A stretch of DNA of 43,415 nucleotides, from contig PKDJ01000297.1 of assembly GCA_002862545.1 (NCBI GenBank), positions 1-43,415 on the forward strand, given 5' to 3'. A program made the position numbers and the translations under genes. Below, in pieces: positions 28,829-36,872 of this stretch (position 1 is its first letter; every line of letters begins with the position of its first letter). The notes beneath the pieces were generated by a model. The model was given only the letters and a program-made list of their open reading frames with translations. It searched no databases and had not been told where the DNA came from. Origin of the DNA: Pseudomonadota bacterium. Its GTDB lineage: Bacteria; Myxococcota_A; UBA796; GCA-2862545.

Positions 28829-29833
28829 ATGATGAACGGAAGCGCCCTGGTGGCGGCACTGCCGCGGCCACAGCGACTGCCTGACCGGGATCAGGTCAAC
28901 CGGGGTGACGGGCAGACCGTCGGCCTCTCCCGTCTGCCTGCATCGGATCGCGAGCGGGTGCAGCGCCTCTACGCCGAGCTCGTCGCACTGCAGCAGCTCA
29001 CCGAGGCCCACGCGGGGAACCCGGAGCGGTCCTTCGAGGTGCTCTCGGACGTCGAGGAGGCCCGCGTGGCAGCGCTGTTCGCCGACGCACATCAGCTCGG
29101 CGCCGATCTGCCCCGCGACGACCTCGAGTGCCGCAAGGCGATTCACGACGTGCGGGGCGGCAGCCTCGCAGCCGTGCTCACCCACCTCGATCTGATCCAC
29201 GAGCGCATCGCAGGCCCGGTAGACGCCGAGCGCGTTCACCTGCTGCTTCGCGACCACCTCAAGATGATGCGCAACGCGCTCTTCGATCTCGACCCCGAGC
29301 GCTACAGTGCCGATCTCCTCGACCGCCACCACGGCATGGAGCTGCTGCGCGAGAAGTGGACGAAGACGCAGTACCCCGTAGGCGGACAGTCCATCACGGT
29401 GCAGCTGGAGAGCGCCTTTCAGGGTGTGGTCAGCGAGCGCTGCATGGAGTTCTCCTCGCTCGACCGCGTCCTGTACAACCTCGTGAACAATGCGGGGCGC
29501 TTCGCAGCCGACCAGCGTGTGCTGGTGCGGGCCGATGCCGTCGACAATGCAGCGGACACCAACCTACGCTTCGCCGTGATCAACCGGGTGACCGAGGTGC
29601 AGGTCGACGCTCTGACAGAGCGGTTTGGCGATGCCCTCGGCCAGGTCTACGAGGGAGGCTTCACCACCGGAGGCCATGGCCTGGGTCTGCGCATCTGCGC
29701 TGACCTGGTTCGGCATGCCTACTCGATGGCCTCCGTGAACAAGACCATCGCGCAGCACATCATCGGCGCGCGCGTCGTCGACGGTCACTACGTGGCGTGG
29801 TTTCACTGGCCAGCCCGACGGGCGGCGCCGTGA
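28829..29833 (+). CDS. Histidine-kinase-like protein with GHKL ATPase domain
   Basis: The 334-residue soluble product has a helical N-terminal part and a possible phospho-acceptor helix KAIHDVRGGSLAAVLTHLDL (His106). The C-terminal HATPase-like domain shows an N box (SSLDRVLYNLVNNAGRF) and a G2-like GGHGLGLRIC. The usual D-x-G-x-G (G1) box between them is not recognisable (INRVTEVQ replaces it), so ATP binding may be altered. There is no membrane segment or PAS domain. A second ATG at 28832 has better spacing from GGAGG. It overlaps the next gene by GTGA, indicating a coupled signalling pair. Confidence 0.75.
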   Translation: MMNGSALVAALPRPQRLPDRDQVNRGDGQTVGLSRLPASDRERVQRLYAELVALQQLTEAHAGNPERSFEVLSDVEEARVAALFADAHQLGADLPRDDLECRKAIHDVRGGSLAAVLTHLDLIHERIAGPVDAERVHLLLRDHLKMMRNALFDLDPERYSADLLDRHHGMELLREKWTKTQYPVGGQSITVQLESAFQGVVSERCMEFSSLDRVLYNLVNNAGRFAADQRVLVRADAVDNAADTNLRFAVINRVTEVQVDALTERFGDALGQVYEGGFTTGGHGLGLRICADLVRHAYSMASVNKTIAQHIIGARVVDGHYVAWFHWPARRAAP

Positions 29834-30240
29834 AGCGTGTCTTCCTGTGGACGCGCGACCCGGGCGCTCGCGACACCATCCCCCTGGTGCTGTCCCGAAT
29901 CGACCAGCCCTTCGTGCGCTGCGACTCCGTGGCCGACGTGCTCGAGGCGATGTCCGACGAGACTGGCCCGGTGATGCTCGTTCTCGGTCCGAGCTTCGAC
30001 GAGCAGGAGGCCCGCACCGTCCGGTCTTCTCTGGTCGCCTCCACCGGCCGCCGCGTGACGGTCGTGTTGCTCGAGGACGTGCTGGAGCCGCTGCCTCCGA
30101 GGCTCGTGCTCACGCGCGACGAGGTCCGGCTGCGTCTCCCCGTGCGCCCCCGCACCCTTCGTGAGGTCGTCGACGTCTGGCGCGGCTCTAGAGCCAGCAG
30201 TCGCGTGCAGTCACGCCCTCCGGAGTCAGATCGAGCCTGA
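29830..30240 (+). CDS. Receiver-like protein without phospho-acceptor Asp
   Basis: The 136-residue product starts with a GTG that overlaps the stop of the kinase-like gene (GTGA, 29830-29833). The alternating strands and helices (KRVFLWTRDPGAR, PVMLVLGPSFDEQ, RRVTVVLLEDV, EVRLRLPVRPRTLREVVDVW) and the final K/R-P-x-x-x-x-E-L-like helix resemble a CheY receiver. The Asp normally at the end of strand 3 is replaced by Gly (VLGP), so it cannot be phosphorylated in the usual way. There is no output domain. The Ser/Arg-rich tail overlaps the converging phosphoesterase gene by 53 bp. Role inferred: regulatory partner of the upstream protein. Confidence 0.6.
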   Translation: MKRVFLWTRDPGARDTIPLVLSRIDQPFVRCDSVADVLEAMSDETGPVMLVLGPSFDEQEARTVRSSLVASTGRRVTVVLLEDVLEPLPPRLVLTRDEVRLRLPVRPRTLREVVDVWRGSRASSRVQSRPPESDRA

Positions 30241-31027
30241 CGTGATGCCGGCCCTGCCTGGCCACCCGCGGCACCTCAGCCGCGTTCAGGTACAGCGTGT
30301 CGTCACGACACTCGCGCCACCTCCGCTGTCCACCTCCTCTGAGGCGCCGGTGCATGTGACCGGCCACCACCGCACGCACGCGCAGCCCTCGCCGCCGAGC
30401 GTGCTCCACCGCGACGGCGAGGTCGGGATCGCCCCAGTCCCCCGCCTCTCGCCGAAAGTCGCAGCCGAAGATGGCATCACGGGTCGCACCGAGCCCCGTC
30501 GGACCATTGTGGGCGAGGAAGAGCACGTCCTCGGTGTCGACCGCGTCGACCACCTCACACAGTCGCTCCGCCGAGGCCTCCAGCGTCTCGATGCTCCACG
30601 CGGCAGCCATGTGCCCCGGGAACGAGAGCGTCGGCCCGCCCATGCTGTGCGGGCGCCCCGCAACCACGGTCAGGCCGCCGATGCGGTGGGCGCTGTAGCC
30701 AACCAGCGTGTGGGGTGACAGCGCCTCACGCAGTGCCTCGACCCGGCGACTGAGGGTCCCCGTCAGCCAGTCCCCGAGCTGCTGCTGTCCTGCGACCTCG
30801 GCGAGCAGCTGGCCCGGGTGGGGTCCGTCGTGGTTGCCCGGAAGCACCAGTGTGGGGGTGCGGAGTGCGGCGATGCCGCGGGCCACACCGAGGGTGGCGC
30901 TCCAGCGCAGTCCGGCGAGGTCCCCCACGACGAGGATCGCGTCGGCACCTTCGGAATCGAGCTGCTCGACATCGGCAGCGGACCAGTGCCCGTGGATGTC
31001 GCCGACGACGATGAGGTGAGTGTGCAT
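30188..31027 (-). CDS. Calcineurin-type metallophosphoesterase
   Basis: The 279-residue product contains the full metallophosphoesterase signature: VVGDIHGHW, VVGDLAGLR, PGNHDGP, LAHNGPTG and VAGHMHRR. These provide the dinuclear metal ligands Asp, His, Asn and His. The spacing and the HNGPTGLG segment resemble the TIGR04168 family found in cyanobacteria and plants, whose substrate is unknown. No signal peptide, so cytoplasmic. The ATG at 31027 places the first motif six residues in; the upstream extension is not conserved-looking. It is divergent from the transporter gene, 79 bp apart. Confidence 0.88.
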   Translation of the reverse strand: MHTHLIVVGDIHGHWSAADVEQLDSEGADAILVVGDLAGLRWSATLGVARGIAALRTPTLVLPGNHDGPHPGQLLAEVAGQQQLGDWLTGTLSRRVEALREALSPHTLVGYSAHRIGGLTVVAGRPHSMGGPTLSFPGHMAAAWSIETLEASAERLCEVVDAVDTEDVLFLAHNGPTGLGATRDAIFGCDFRREAGDWGDPDLAVAVEHARRRGLRVRAVVAGHMHRRLRGGGQRRWRECRDDTLYLNAAEVPRVARQGRHHVRLDLTPEGVTARDCWL

Positions 31028-31106
31028 CGGGAGAGCTAACCGCGTCCCCAAGGCAGACACCAACGCGGTGGGCGACCGTGGTAGCGTCCGCCGCCAAGGA
31101 GGCCGG

Positions 31107-32414
31107 ATGTTCGGCAATCGCGCGATCGGGGCCTGGCTGTCTCGAGCGCACCCGGTGGTGTTCTCGGCGTACGCCATCTGTGCGGCCTTCTCGACCTACT
31201 TCTGCATGTACGCCTTCCGAAAGCCCTTCGCAGCGGGGACGTTCGACGGTGAGGTCGACCTGCCCGGCGTCGGACCCATCGGGTACAAGACGCTGTTCAT
31301 CATCAGCCAGGTTCTCGGCTACTGCATCTCCAAGTTCATGGGGATCAAGGTCATCTCCGAGCTGACCCCCTCGCGACGCGCCATGGGAATCGTGGCGGCG
31401 ATCAGCCTCGCCTGGCTCGGGCTCTTCCTGTTCGCCGTCCTGCCCGCACCCTTCAACGCCCTCGCCCTGTTCGTCAATGGGCTGCCTCTCGGCATGATCT
31501 GGGGGCTGGTGTTCGGCTTCCTCGAGGGCCGGCGACTCTCCGAGGTCCTCGGGGCCGGACTGTCGGTCAGCTACATCGTGGCGAGCGGCTACGTGAAGGC
31601 CGTCGGTCGCTGGCTGGTCGGCCAGGGGGTCGACGAGTACTGGATGCCCTTCGCCACGGGCGCCATCTTCGCGATTCCGATGCTGTTCTTCGTCTGGATG
31701 CTCTCCAACCTCCCGCCCCCCTCCGAGGAAGACGAGGCGGCGCGGAGCAAGCGGGCGCCGATGGACGCCGAGGCCCGTCGTGCCTTCTTCCTGCAGTACC
31801 TTCCCGGACTGCTCTCGCTCACCAGCCTGTACATCCTGCTCACGGCATACCGCGACTTCCGCGACAACTTCGCCGTCGAGATCTGGGCCGCCATCGGGTA
31901 CGACGACCAGCCCGAGATCCTGGCCACGTCCGAGAACTGGGTCGCGCTCGGCGTGCTGATCACCCTCGCTGTACTCATGGCCATCAAGGACAACCGCAAG
32001 GCCCTCATCGCCGTGCACGTGATCATGATGATGGGCACGCTGCTGGTCGGCGGCAGCACACTGCTCTGGCAGATGGGTGTCCTCGACCCCGCATGGTGGA
32101 TGATCCTCGTCGGGCTCGGGCTCTACATGGCCTACGTGCCCTACGGATGCGTCCTCTTCGACCGCCTCTTCGCCGCGGTCGGCGCGGTCGGCACCGCGGG
32201 CTTCCTGATCTACGTCACGGATGCCTTCGGCTACGCAGGGAGTGTGGGACTGCTGCTCTACAAGGATCTCGGGCAGCCCGACCTGTCCTGGCTCGAGTTC
32301 TTCACCGGCTTCTCGTACCTCACGAGCGCGGTCTGCTCGACGCTCTTCGCCATCTCGGCGGTCTACTTCTTCCGCCAGGCGAGGCCCACGTCCCCCGACG
32401 CCCCGCAGGCCTGA
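31107..32414 (+). CDS. DUF5690-type multi-spanning transporter (MFS-like)
   Basis: The 435-residue product has about twelve hydrophobic helices and the DUF5690 signatures ICAAFSTYFCMYAFRKPFAAG, ISQVLGYCISKFMGIKVISE and GLPLGMIWGLVFGFLEGRR. The helix break SYLTSAVCSTLFAISAVYFF is at the end. A charged cytoplasmic loop after SNLPPPSEEDEAARSKRAP divides the two halves, as in MFS carriers. The family is annotated as MFS-related with unknown substrate. AAGGAGG ending five bases before the ATG (31096-31102) fixes the start. Confidence 0.87.
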   Translation: MFGNRAIGAWLSRAHPVVFSAYAICAAFSTYFCMYAFRKPFAAGTFDGEVDLPGVGPIGYKTLFIISQVLGYCISKFMGIKVISELTPSRRAMGIVAAISLAWLGLFLFAVLPAPFNALALFVNGLPLGMIWGLVFGFLEGRRLSEVLGAGLSVSYIVASGYVKAVGRWLVGQGVDEYWMPFATGAIFAIPMLFFVWMLSNLPPPSEEDEAARSKRAPMDAEARRAFFLQYLPGLLSLTSLYILLTAYRDFRDNFAVEIWAAIGYDDQPEILATSENWVALGVLITLAVLMAIKDNRKALIAVHVIMMMGTLLVGGSTLLWQMGVLDPAWWMILVGLGLYMAYVPYGCVLFDRLFAAVGAVGTAGFLIYVTDAFGYAGSVGLLLYKDLGQPDLSWLEFFTGFSYLTSAVCSTLFAISAVYFFRQARPTSPDAPQA

Positions 32415-32429
32415 TCCTCCCTCGGCGCG

Positions 32430-33227
32430 TCAGCCTTCTCCGAGCGCCTCGAGCCGGGCATCCACCTCCGCGCGCTCCCTCACGAGCGTGGCGAGCTGCC
32501 TCGCGACACCCCCGCTGCCGCTCAGCGCAGGCACCGGCTCATCGGCTTGCAGCGGCTCGGCCTCCGTGGCGTCAGCGAGTGCACGCGTGCCCGACAGATC
32601 GATCGTCTCTGACGTTCCGGGGACGAACGAGGAGAGGCAGTCTCCGAGAGTGCTGAGGTGCGTGCAGTAGGCCCACCGCAGCTCCCGCTGCCCGGTCGCC
32701 TCCGTCCGGAGGACCTCGGCCTGCGTGGCTCGCGGAGGCAAGGCCGGAGCCGAGGCTCCCGCCGCCTCGAGCAAGGCGACGGCATCTCTCTCGAGCGCCA
32801 GCCCGACACGGGAGACCAGCAGAGACCCACCCGAGAGGGTCCGACCGAGCCTCGCGATCTCCGTTGCACGCTCGACAGCGAGCCGCGCGTTCCCGTCGTC
32901 CAGGTGACGCCAGCCCTCACCGAGGTGCACCGCGGCAAGCTTCGAGAGCTGGAATGGAGCCGTCGACAGCGTGGTCGTCACTCGGCAGTCGAGCGCCTCG
33001 ACGACGCGCCCCCGGACCTCGGCTGTCTCGGCAAGCAAGCCCTCCGCCTCGGGCTCCTGGAACAGCTCCGGAGGGAGCTCGCGCGTGAGGAGACTGTCGA
33101 GCTGATCCTGGTACGGCGCCAGGCGCTCCTCGAAGCGACAGTCCTCGCTCGGGGCAGGCCCCCCCAGGGGACTCGCGACGGCTGCTGGGGAGAGAGCGAG
33201 TCCGAGGACAACCAAGACAGTCTGCAT
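32430..33227 (-). CDS. Secreted helical protein of unknown function
   Basis: The 265-residue product has a cleavable signal peptide (MQTVLVVLGLALSPAAVAS) and a mature part that is strongly helical with many Glu, Arg and Leu residues. Four Cys residues (in SEDCRFEERL, ALDCRVTTTL, AYCTHL and GDCLSS) could pair. The C-terminal 30 residues form a predicted coiled coil (LATLVRERAEVDARLEAL). It converges with the DUF5690 gene and is divergent from the deoxyhypusine-synthase homologue. I do not recognise a family. Confidence 0.6.
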   Translation of the reverse strand: MQTVLVVLGLALSPAAVASPLGGPAPSEDCRFEERLAPYQDQLDSLLTRELPPELFQEPEAEGLLAETAEVRGRVVEALDCRVTTTLSTAPFQLSKLAAVHLGEGWRHLDDGNARLAVERATEIARLGRTLSGGSLLVSRVGLALERDAVALLEAAGASAPALPPRATQAEVLRTEATGQRELRWAYCTHLSTLGDCLSSFVPGTSETIDLSGTRALADATEAEPLQADEPVPALSGSGGVARQLATLVRERAEVDARLEALGEG

Positions 33228-33413
33228 GCTGTGCTCCGTGCTGCTACTCGACCCCTCTGCATGGGGCATGCCTGAGATTTCCCGGCGTCTCTCCGCTGCA
33301 GAAGCCCCTCCCGCGACAATCTGTCTGCCAGCCCCCGCGAGGGGAGGTGCCTCAGGGTCAAGCCGTCATCGGCGACGACGGCGCGCGTTACACGCAGAGG
33401 TCCAGGAGACGAG

Positions 33414-34385
33414 ATGACCGACCTTGCGGCCTTCATGCGACGCCACTTTCGACACTTCAACAGTCGAGTGGCGCTCCAGGCTGCCGAGGCCTGGGTGATG
33501 CATCAGCGGGCAGGCGGTCGCATGTTCGTCACCCTCGCCGGGGCGATGTCGACCGCCGGCATCGGTCGCTCGCTCGCGCCCTTGATCCGTGCGGGCGCCG
33601 TGCACGGCATCTCCTGCACGGGCGCGAACCTGGAGGAAGACCTGTTCCTCCTGCTGGCCGCCGACGAGTACGAGCCCATCGACGACTGGCGGGCCCTTCG
33701 CGCCGAGGATGACGCTGCCCTGCTCGAGCGCAGCATGAACCGGGTGACGGACACCTGCATCCCCGAGACGGTGATGCGTCACCTCGAGCGCCGACTCCAG
33801 CGACGCTGGGAGACCTGCACGGCCGAGGGCATCGCCAAGCTCCCCTCCGAGCACCTGTTCGACGTGCTCGATGACCCCGATCTCGCCCCGCACTTCCAGG
33901 CCGATCCTGCCGACTCCTGGGTGCTGGCAGCGAAGGAGATGGGGATTCCCATCTGGACCCCCGGGTGGGAGGACAGCACGACGGGCAACGTCCTCACGGC
34001 CTTGGTGATGCAGGGCGTGCTGCCTCACGACCGGTGCGTGGTCACCGGAACGGAGCAGATGCGTCGGCTGTGCGACTGGTACCTCGCCCAGCGCGGTCAC
34101 AGCGTGGGCTTCTTCCAGGTAGGAGGCGGCATCGCGGGAGACTTCGCGATCTGTGCCGTGCCGCTGCTCATCCAGGATCTCCACGTCGAGGACGTGCCCC
34201 TGTGGGGGTACTTCGCCCAGATCAGCGACGCCGTGACCTCCTACGGCGGCTACAGCGGCGCACCGCCGAACGAGAAGATCACCTGGGGCAAGCTCGGCAC
34301 CGACACACCTCGCTTCATGATCCAGTCCGACGCGTCCATCGTGGCACCGATGATCTTCCAGTACGTGCTCGACGCGAGCGCATGA
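33414..34385 (+). CDS. Deoxyhypusine synthase family protein
   Basis: The 323-residue product aligns with deoxyhypusine synthase over its length. It shows FVTLAGAMSTAGIGRSLAPL, ISCTGANLEEDL, GWEDSTTGNVLTAL, VGGGIAGDFAI and a C-terminal GAPPNEKITWGKL followed by SDASIVAPMIF. The last motif equals the human GARPDEAVSWGK segment, so catalytic Lys (human Lys329) is conserved as Lys293. Eukaryotic enzymes transfer the aminobutyl group of spermidine to eIF5A, which bacteria lack. Related enzymes make homospermidine, so a polyamine reaction is likely, but the acceptor is unknown. AGGAGA is properly spaced before the ATG. Confidence 0.88.
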   Translation: MTDLAAFMRRHFRHFNSRVALQAAEAWVMHQRAGGRMFVTLAGAMSTAGIGRSLAPLIRAGAVHGISCTGANLEEDLFLLLAADEYEPIDDWRALRAEDDAALLERSMNRVTDTCIPETVMRHLERRLQRRWETCTAEGIAKLPSEHLFDVLDDPDLAPHFQADPADSWVLAAKEMGIPIWTPGWEDSTTGNVLTALVMQGVLPHDRCVVTGTEQMRRLCDWYLAQRGHSVGFFQVGGGIAGDFAICAVPLLIQDLHVEDVPLWGYFAQISDAVTSYGGYSGAPPNEKITWGKLGTDTPRFMIQSDASIVAPMIFQYVLDASA

Positions 34386-34441
34386 TGTTCCCCGTCCGGG
34401 TTGCCATCGCACAGCCCCGAACGTTCGTGTAGGGTTCGCCC

Positions 34442-35707
34442 ATGCTCACCACACTGATCGCCCTCTCCGCACTTGCTCAGGACCCCGCCGCCGAGTCCGG
34501 TGACGCGTCGTCCGCCGCTCCACCCGAGGAAGCACCGGCCAGCGATGAGCCGTGGAATCGCAAGGGCTGGGGCTGGGGTGGCCTGCCCGCGCTGAACTAC
34601 AACAGCGACGAGGGCTTCGGCTTCGGCGTCGTCGCGTCGCTGTACCGGTACGACGGAGAGCACCAGCCCTACAAGACCTCCTGGGATCTCATCCTCTTCG
34701 CGACCACGCTGGGAGGGCATGCCCACAGCCTGAACATCGACTGGCTGGAGGTGGGCGACGAGCCGGTCCGCATCACCACCCGAATCGGCCTGGCAGCCAC
34801 ACAAGCACAGCCGTACTGCGGCCAGGGGAGCGCCGTGACCTGCGACACGGCCGACGCCGTCGCCGCCCTCGGCCTCGACTCGGTCGAGGACGACCCCGAC
34901 GCTGTGCGGCGGTTCCATCAGCTGCGCTACGTCAACCCCAACGCACGCGTCGACGTGCGCTGGGCCTTCGACCCGATGCCACACCGCATCGAGCTCCTCG
35001 GCGGCTACCGCTTCAACTACTTGATCCCCGGCACCTTCGCGGAGAAGGGGCCCTGGGCCGACTCACTCTGGGCAGCAGACACCGGCGGACGCGGCGACGA
35101 GGGGCTCGTCAGTGTGCTCCAGACCGGCGTGATGATCGACAACCGCGACAACGAGCCGTCGCCGACCAAGGGCTACTGGCACGAGGCCACCGTGCGAGGT
35201 GCCCACAAGTTCTGGGCCTCCGACTACGACTACTTCGGCTACAACCTCACGGCGCGGACGTACCTCTCTCTCGCGCCAGGGCTCGTGTGGGCCAACCGTG
35301 TCGTGGCAGACGGCATGGTCGGCGACGCGCACATCGAAGAGCTCGGCCGCGCCGGCGGCACCGTTCGCTACTACATGTACGGCGAGCAGCGCGCGGGCCG
35401 GGGCATCCGCCTCACCCGCTTCGTGGGCCGCGTGAAGAACATGGAGCAGAGCGAGCTTCGCTGGACCGCCCTGTCGGCACCCGTCTTCAACGTCCCTGTC
35501 GACCTGACCCTGGTGGGCTTCCTCGACGTGGGCTTCGTGGCCGAGGACTGGCAGAGCCTCGATCAGCTCTCCCGGCCGCTCCCTGGAACGGGAGGCGGGT
35601 TCCGGGTCGCCATCGACAAGAACTTCATCGTCCGGACCGATGTCGGAGTCAGTGCCTTCGAGGACTGGTCCCCGAGCATCTACATCGACCTGAAGAACAC
35701 CTTCTAG
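34442..35707 (+). CDS. BamA/TamA-type outer-membrane barrel protein (D15 surface antigen)
   Basis: The 421-residue product has a very short signal peptide (MLTTLIALSALA) and a disordered acidic linker to about residue 35. It then has a beta barrel of Omp85/D15 type: GVMIDNRDNEPSPTKGYWHE is the conserved strand-turn signature, and RGIRLTRFVGRVKNMEQSEL fills the place of the VRGF/Y loop-6 region. GFLDVGFVAED and the terminal Phe (DLKNTF) complete it. No POTRA domains are present, so it resembles short surface-antigen proteins (patatin- or metallophosphatase-associated type). It has no clear Shine-Dalgarno sequence; TAGGGT (34430-34435) lies six bases before the ATG. Confidence 0.85.
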   Translation: MLTTLIALSALAQDPAAESGDASSAAPPEEAPASDEPWNRKGWGWGGLPALNYNSDEGFGFGVVASLYRYDGEHQPYKTSWDLILFATTLGGHAHSLNIDWLEVGDEPVRITTRIGLAATQAQPYCGQGSAVTCDTADAVAALGLDSVEDDPDAVRRFHQLRYVNPNARVDVRWAFDPMPHRIELLGGYRFNYLIPGTFAEKGPWADSLWAADTGGRGDEGLVSVLQTGVMIDNRDNEPSPTKGYWHEATVRGAHKFWASDYDYFGYNLTARTYLSLAPGLVWANRVVADGMVGDAHIEELGRAGGTVRYYMYGEQRAGRGIRLTRFVGRVKNMEQSELRWTALSAPVFNVPVDLTLVGFLDVGFVAEDWQSLDQLSRPLPGTGGGFRVAIDKNFIVRTDVGVSAFEDWSPSIYIDLKNTF

Positions 35708-35716
35708 AGGTGTGGC

Positions 35717-36679
35717 TCACCAGGTGGTGACGATCGCGCCGTCGACCACCAAGGCCACGGGCTCCACCGTGCCCGACACGAACACGGCACCCAGCTCGCG
35801 GCCCTCGCGGTGGAACTGGAACCAGTCGTAGACGAACGGGCTCGGGGCACCGCTGATCTGGTCGAGCATCACCCCGTCGTCGACGAGCGGGTACAGATCC
35901 GCTGCATTCTCGACCGGAAGCCCGAGGACCTGCGCGGCCTGGACCACCTGAACGGCCTCCTGCCAGTGCAGAGTCACCGGCGCGGTGTGGTGCTCGATGG
36001 CGTCGACTGTCCAGCGCTCGTCGCTGCGCAGCGAGATGGTCGTCGAGCCGAACGCCGGCGGAGCGACGGCGGCGTCGCGGAGATCACGGAGCGTGGCCTC
36101 GCCCACGTAGGGCTGCGCAGCCAGCTCATTGATGGACGCGATCGGCTGAGCGTCGATGATGGACCGGGCGGCGCGAACGTCGAGGCCGAAGTCGACATCG
36201 AGGAAGTCGAGGGTGGACGCGTTGACCCAAGCCAGCGTGGCCTCGGCCTCGTGCTCGGTGAAGGTCACGTCGTCGAAGGTGCCCGCGAGGGACTCGGTGC
36301 CCGAGGCCTCGACCCAGTCGAACAGCTTCGCCAGCGTCGCCTCGCCGACCCACTCGACCCCATCGACCTCTGCGAGGGTCTCGAACACGTCGTCGTCGGC
36401 GCTCGGAAAACGACCGTCGCGGCCATCGCGATGCGCCACCAGGTTGTTCGCGGAGCGGGAGTCGAGACCCACCTCAAAGTCGAGCAGATCGCGCGTGGTG
36501 GTCGGGGCGTTGAGGAAGGCAAGCAGCCCCAGGACATCCCCAGTGACCGGCGCATCAGCGCCACTGGCCTCGGAAGACCCGCCGGCCAGCGACGTGGTCA
36601 GGGCATCGCTCTCAGACTCGGGCAGCCGGTCGGTGCAGGCCGAGAGAACAAGGAGAGCGGACACGAGAAAACGAACCAT
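35717..36679 (-). CDS. Lipoprotein with two helix-hairpin-helix-like repeats
   Basis: The 320-residue product has a lipoprotein signal (MVRFLVSALLVLSAC, Cys15), a Ser/Ala/Asp linker and two repeats (about 49-122 and 146-203). Each has the pattern L-x-F/V-G-L-D-x-R-x-A followed by L-A-x-x-x-x-V-G-E-A-T-L-x-x-L. The VGEATL hairpins are the ComEA-type helix-hairpin-helix DNA-binding motif; the first repeat also has an inserted Asp-rich loop (FPSADDDVF). The C-terminal 110 residues are a separate beta-rich domain ending VALVVDGAIVTTW. GGAG lies six bases before the ATG. Export and lipidation make a role in surface DNA binding or attachment possible, but unproven. Confidence 0.75.
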   Translation of the reverse strand: MVRFLVSALLVLSACTDRLPESESDALTTSLAGGSSEASGADAPVTGDVLGLLAFLNAPTTTRDLLDFEVGLDSRSANNLVAHRDGRDGRFPSADDDVFETLAEVDGVEWVGEATLAKLFDWVEASGTESLAGTFDDVTFTEHEAEATLAWVNASTLDFLDVDFGLDVRAARSIIDAQPIASINELAAQPYVGEATLRDLRDAAVAPPAFGSTTISLRSDERWTVDAIEHHTAPVTLHWQEAVQVVQAAQVLGLPVENAADLYPLVDDGVMLDQISGAPSPFVYDWFQFHREGRELGAVFVSGTVEPVALVVDGAIVTTW

Positions 36680-36686
36680 CGGTAAC

Positions 36687-36712
36687 TCCAAACACCCCTT
36701 CTTCAGGGTGTT
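36687..36712 (-). promoter_or_regulatory. Stem-loop in the leader of the helix-hairpin-helix lipoprotein gene
   Basis: On the minus strand an AAACACCC / GGGTGTTT stem with a short loop ends immediately before the GGAG ribosome-binding site (36679 is the ATG). Such a hairpin next to the binding site could affect translation or mRNA stability. Read on the plus strand it resembles a weak terminator with TTTT, but no plus-strand gene ends here. Confidence 0.35.
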
Positions 36713-36797
36713 TTGACTTGCCGTGGATTTCCGTCGTGGAGAGGGTCGAGGGACAACAGGAGCCGCCACGGACCCCAACCTTCTCGTTGTGGCGGCG

Positions 36798-36827
36798 CTG
36801 ATAATGAGGTCAGTCGAGGGGTGTCAA
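36798..36827 (-). promoter_or_regulatory. Predicted sigma70-type promoter with adjacent palindrome
   Basis: On the minus strand a perfect TTGACA (36822-36827) is followed after 18 bases by TATCAG (36798-36803), a housekeeping-type promoter reading towards the helix-hairpin-helix lipoprotein with a leader of about 110 nt. Just upstream of the -35 box lies the palindrome TGTGATCACA (36834-36843), which may be an operator. The -35 match is unusual for a genome this GC-rich, so the element stands out. Confidence 0.5.
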
Positions 36828-36872
36828 GAACCTTGTGATCACAGGTGCACACCCCCCCTCGAGCCGCACCCG

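Noticed and set aside
36834-36843. CRP binding site
   Set aside because: TGTGATCACA lacks the 6-base spacer of the CRP site (TGTGA-N6-TCACA); only a generic palindrome can be claimed.
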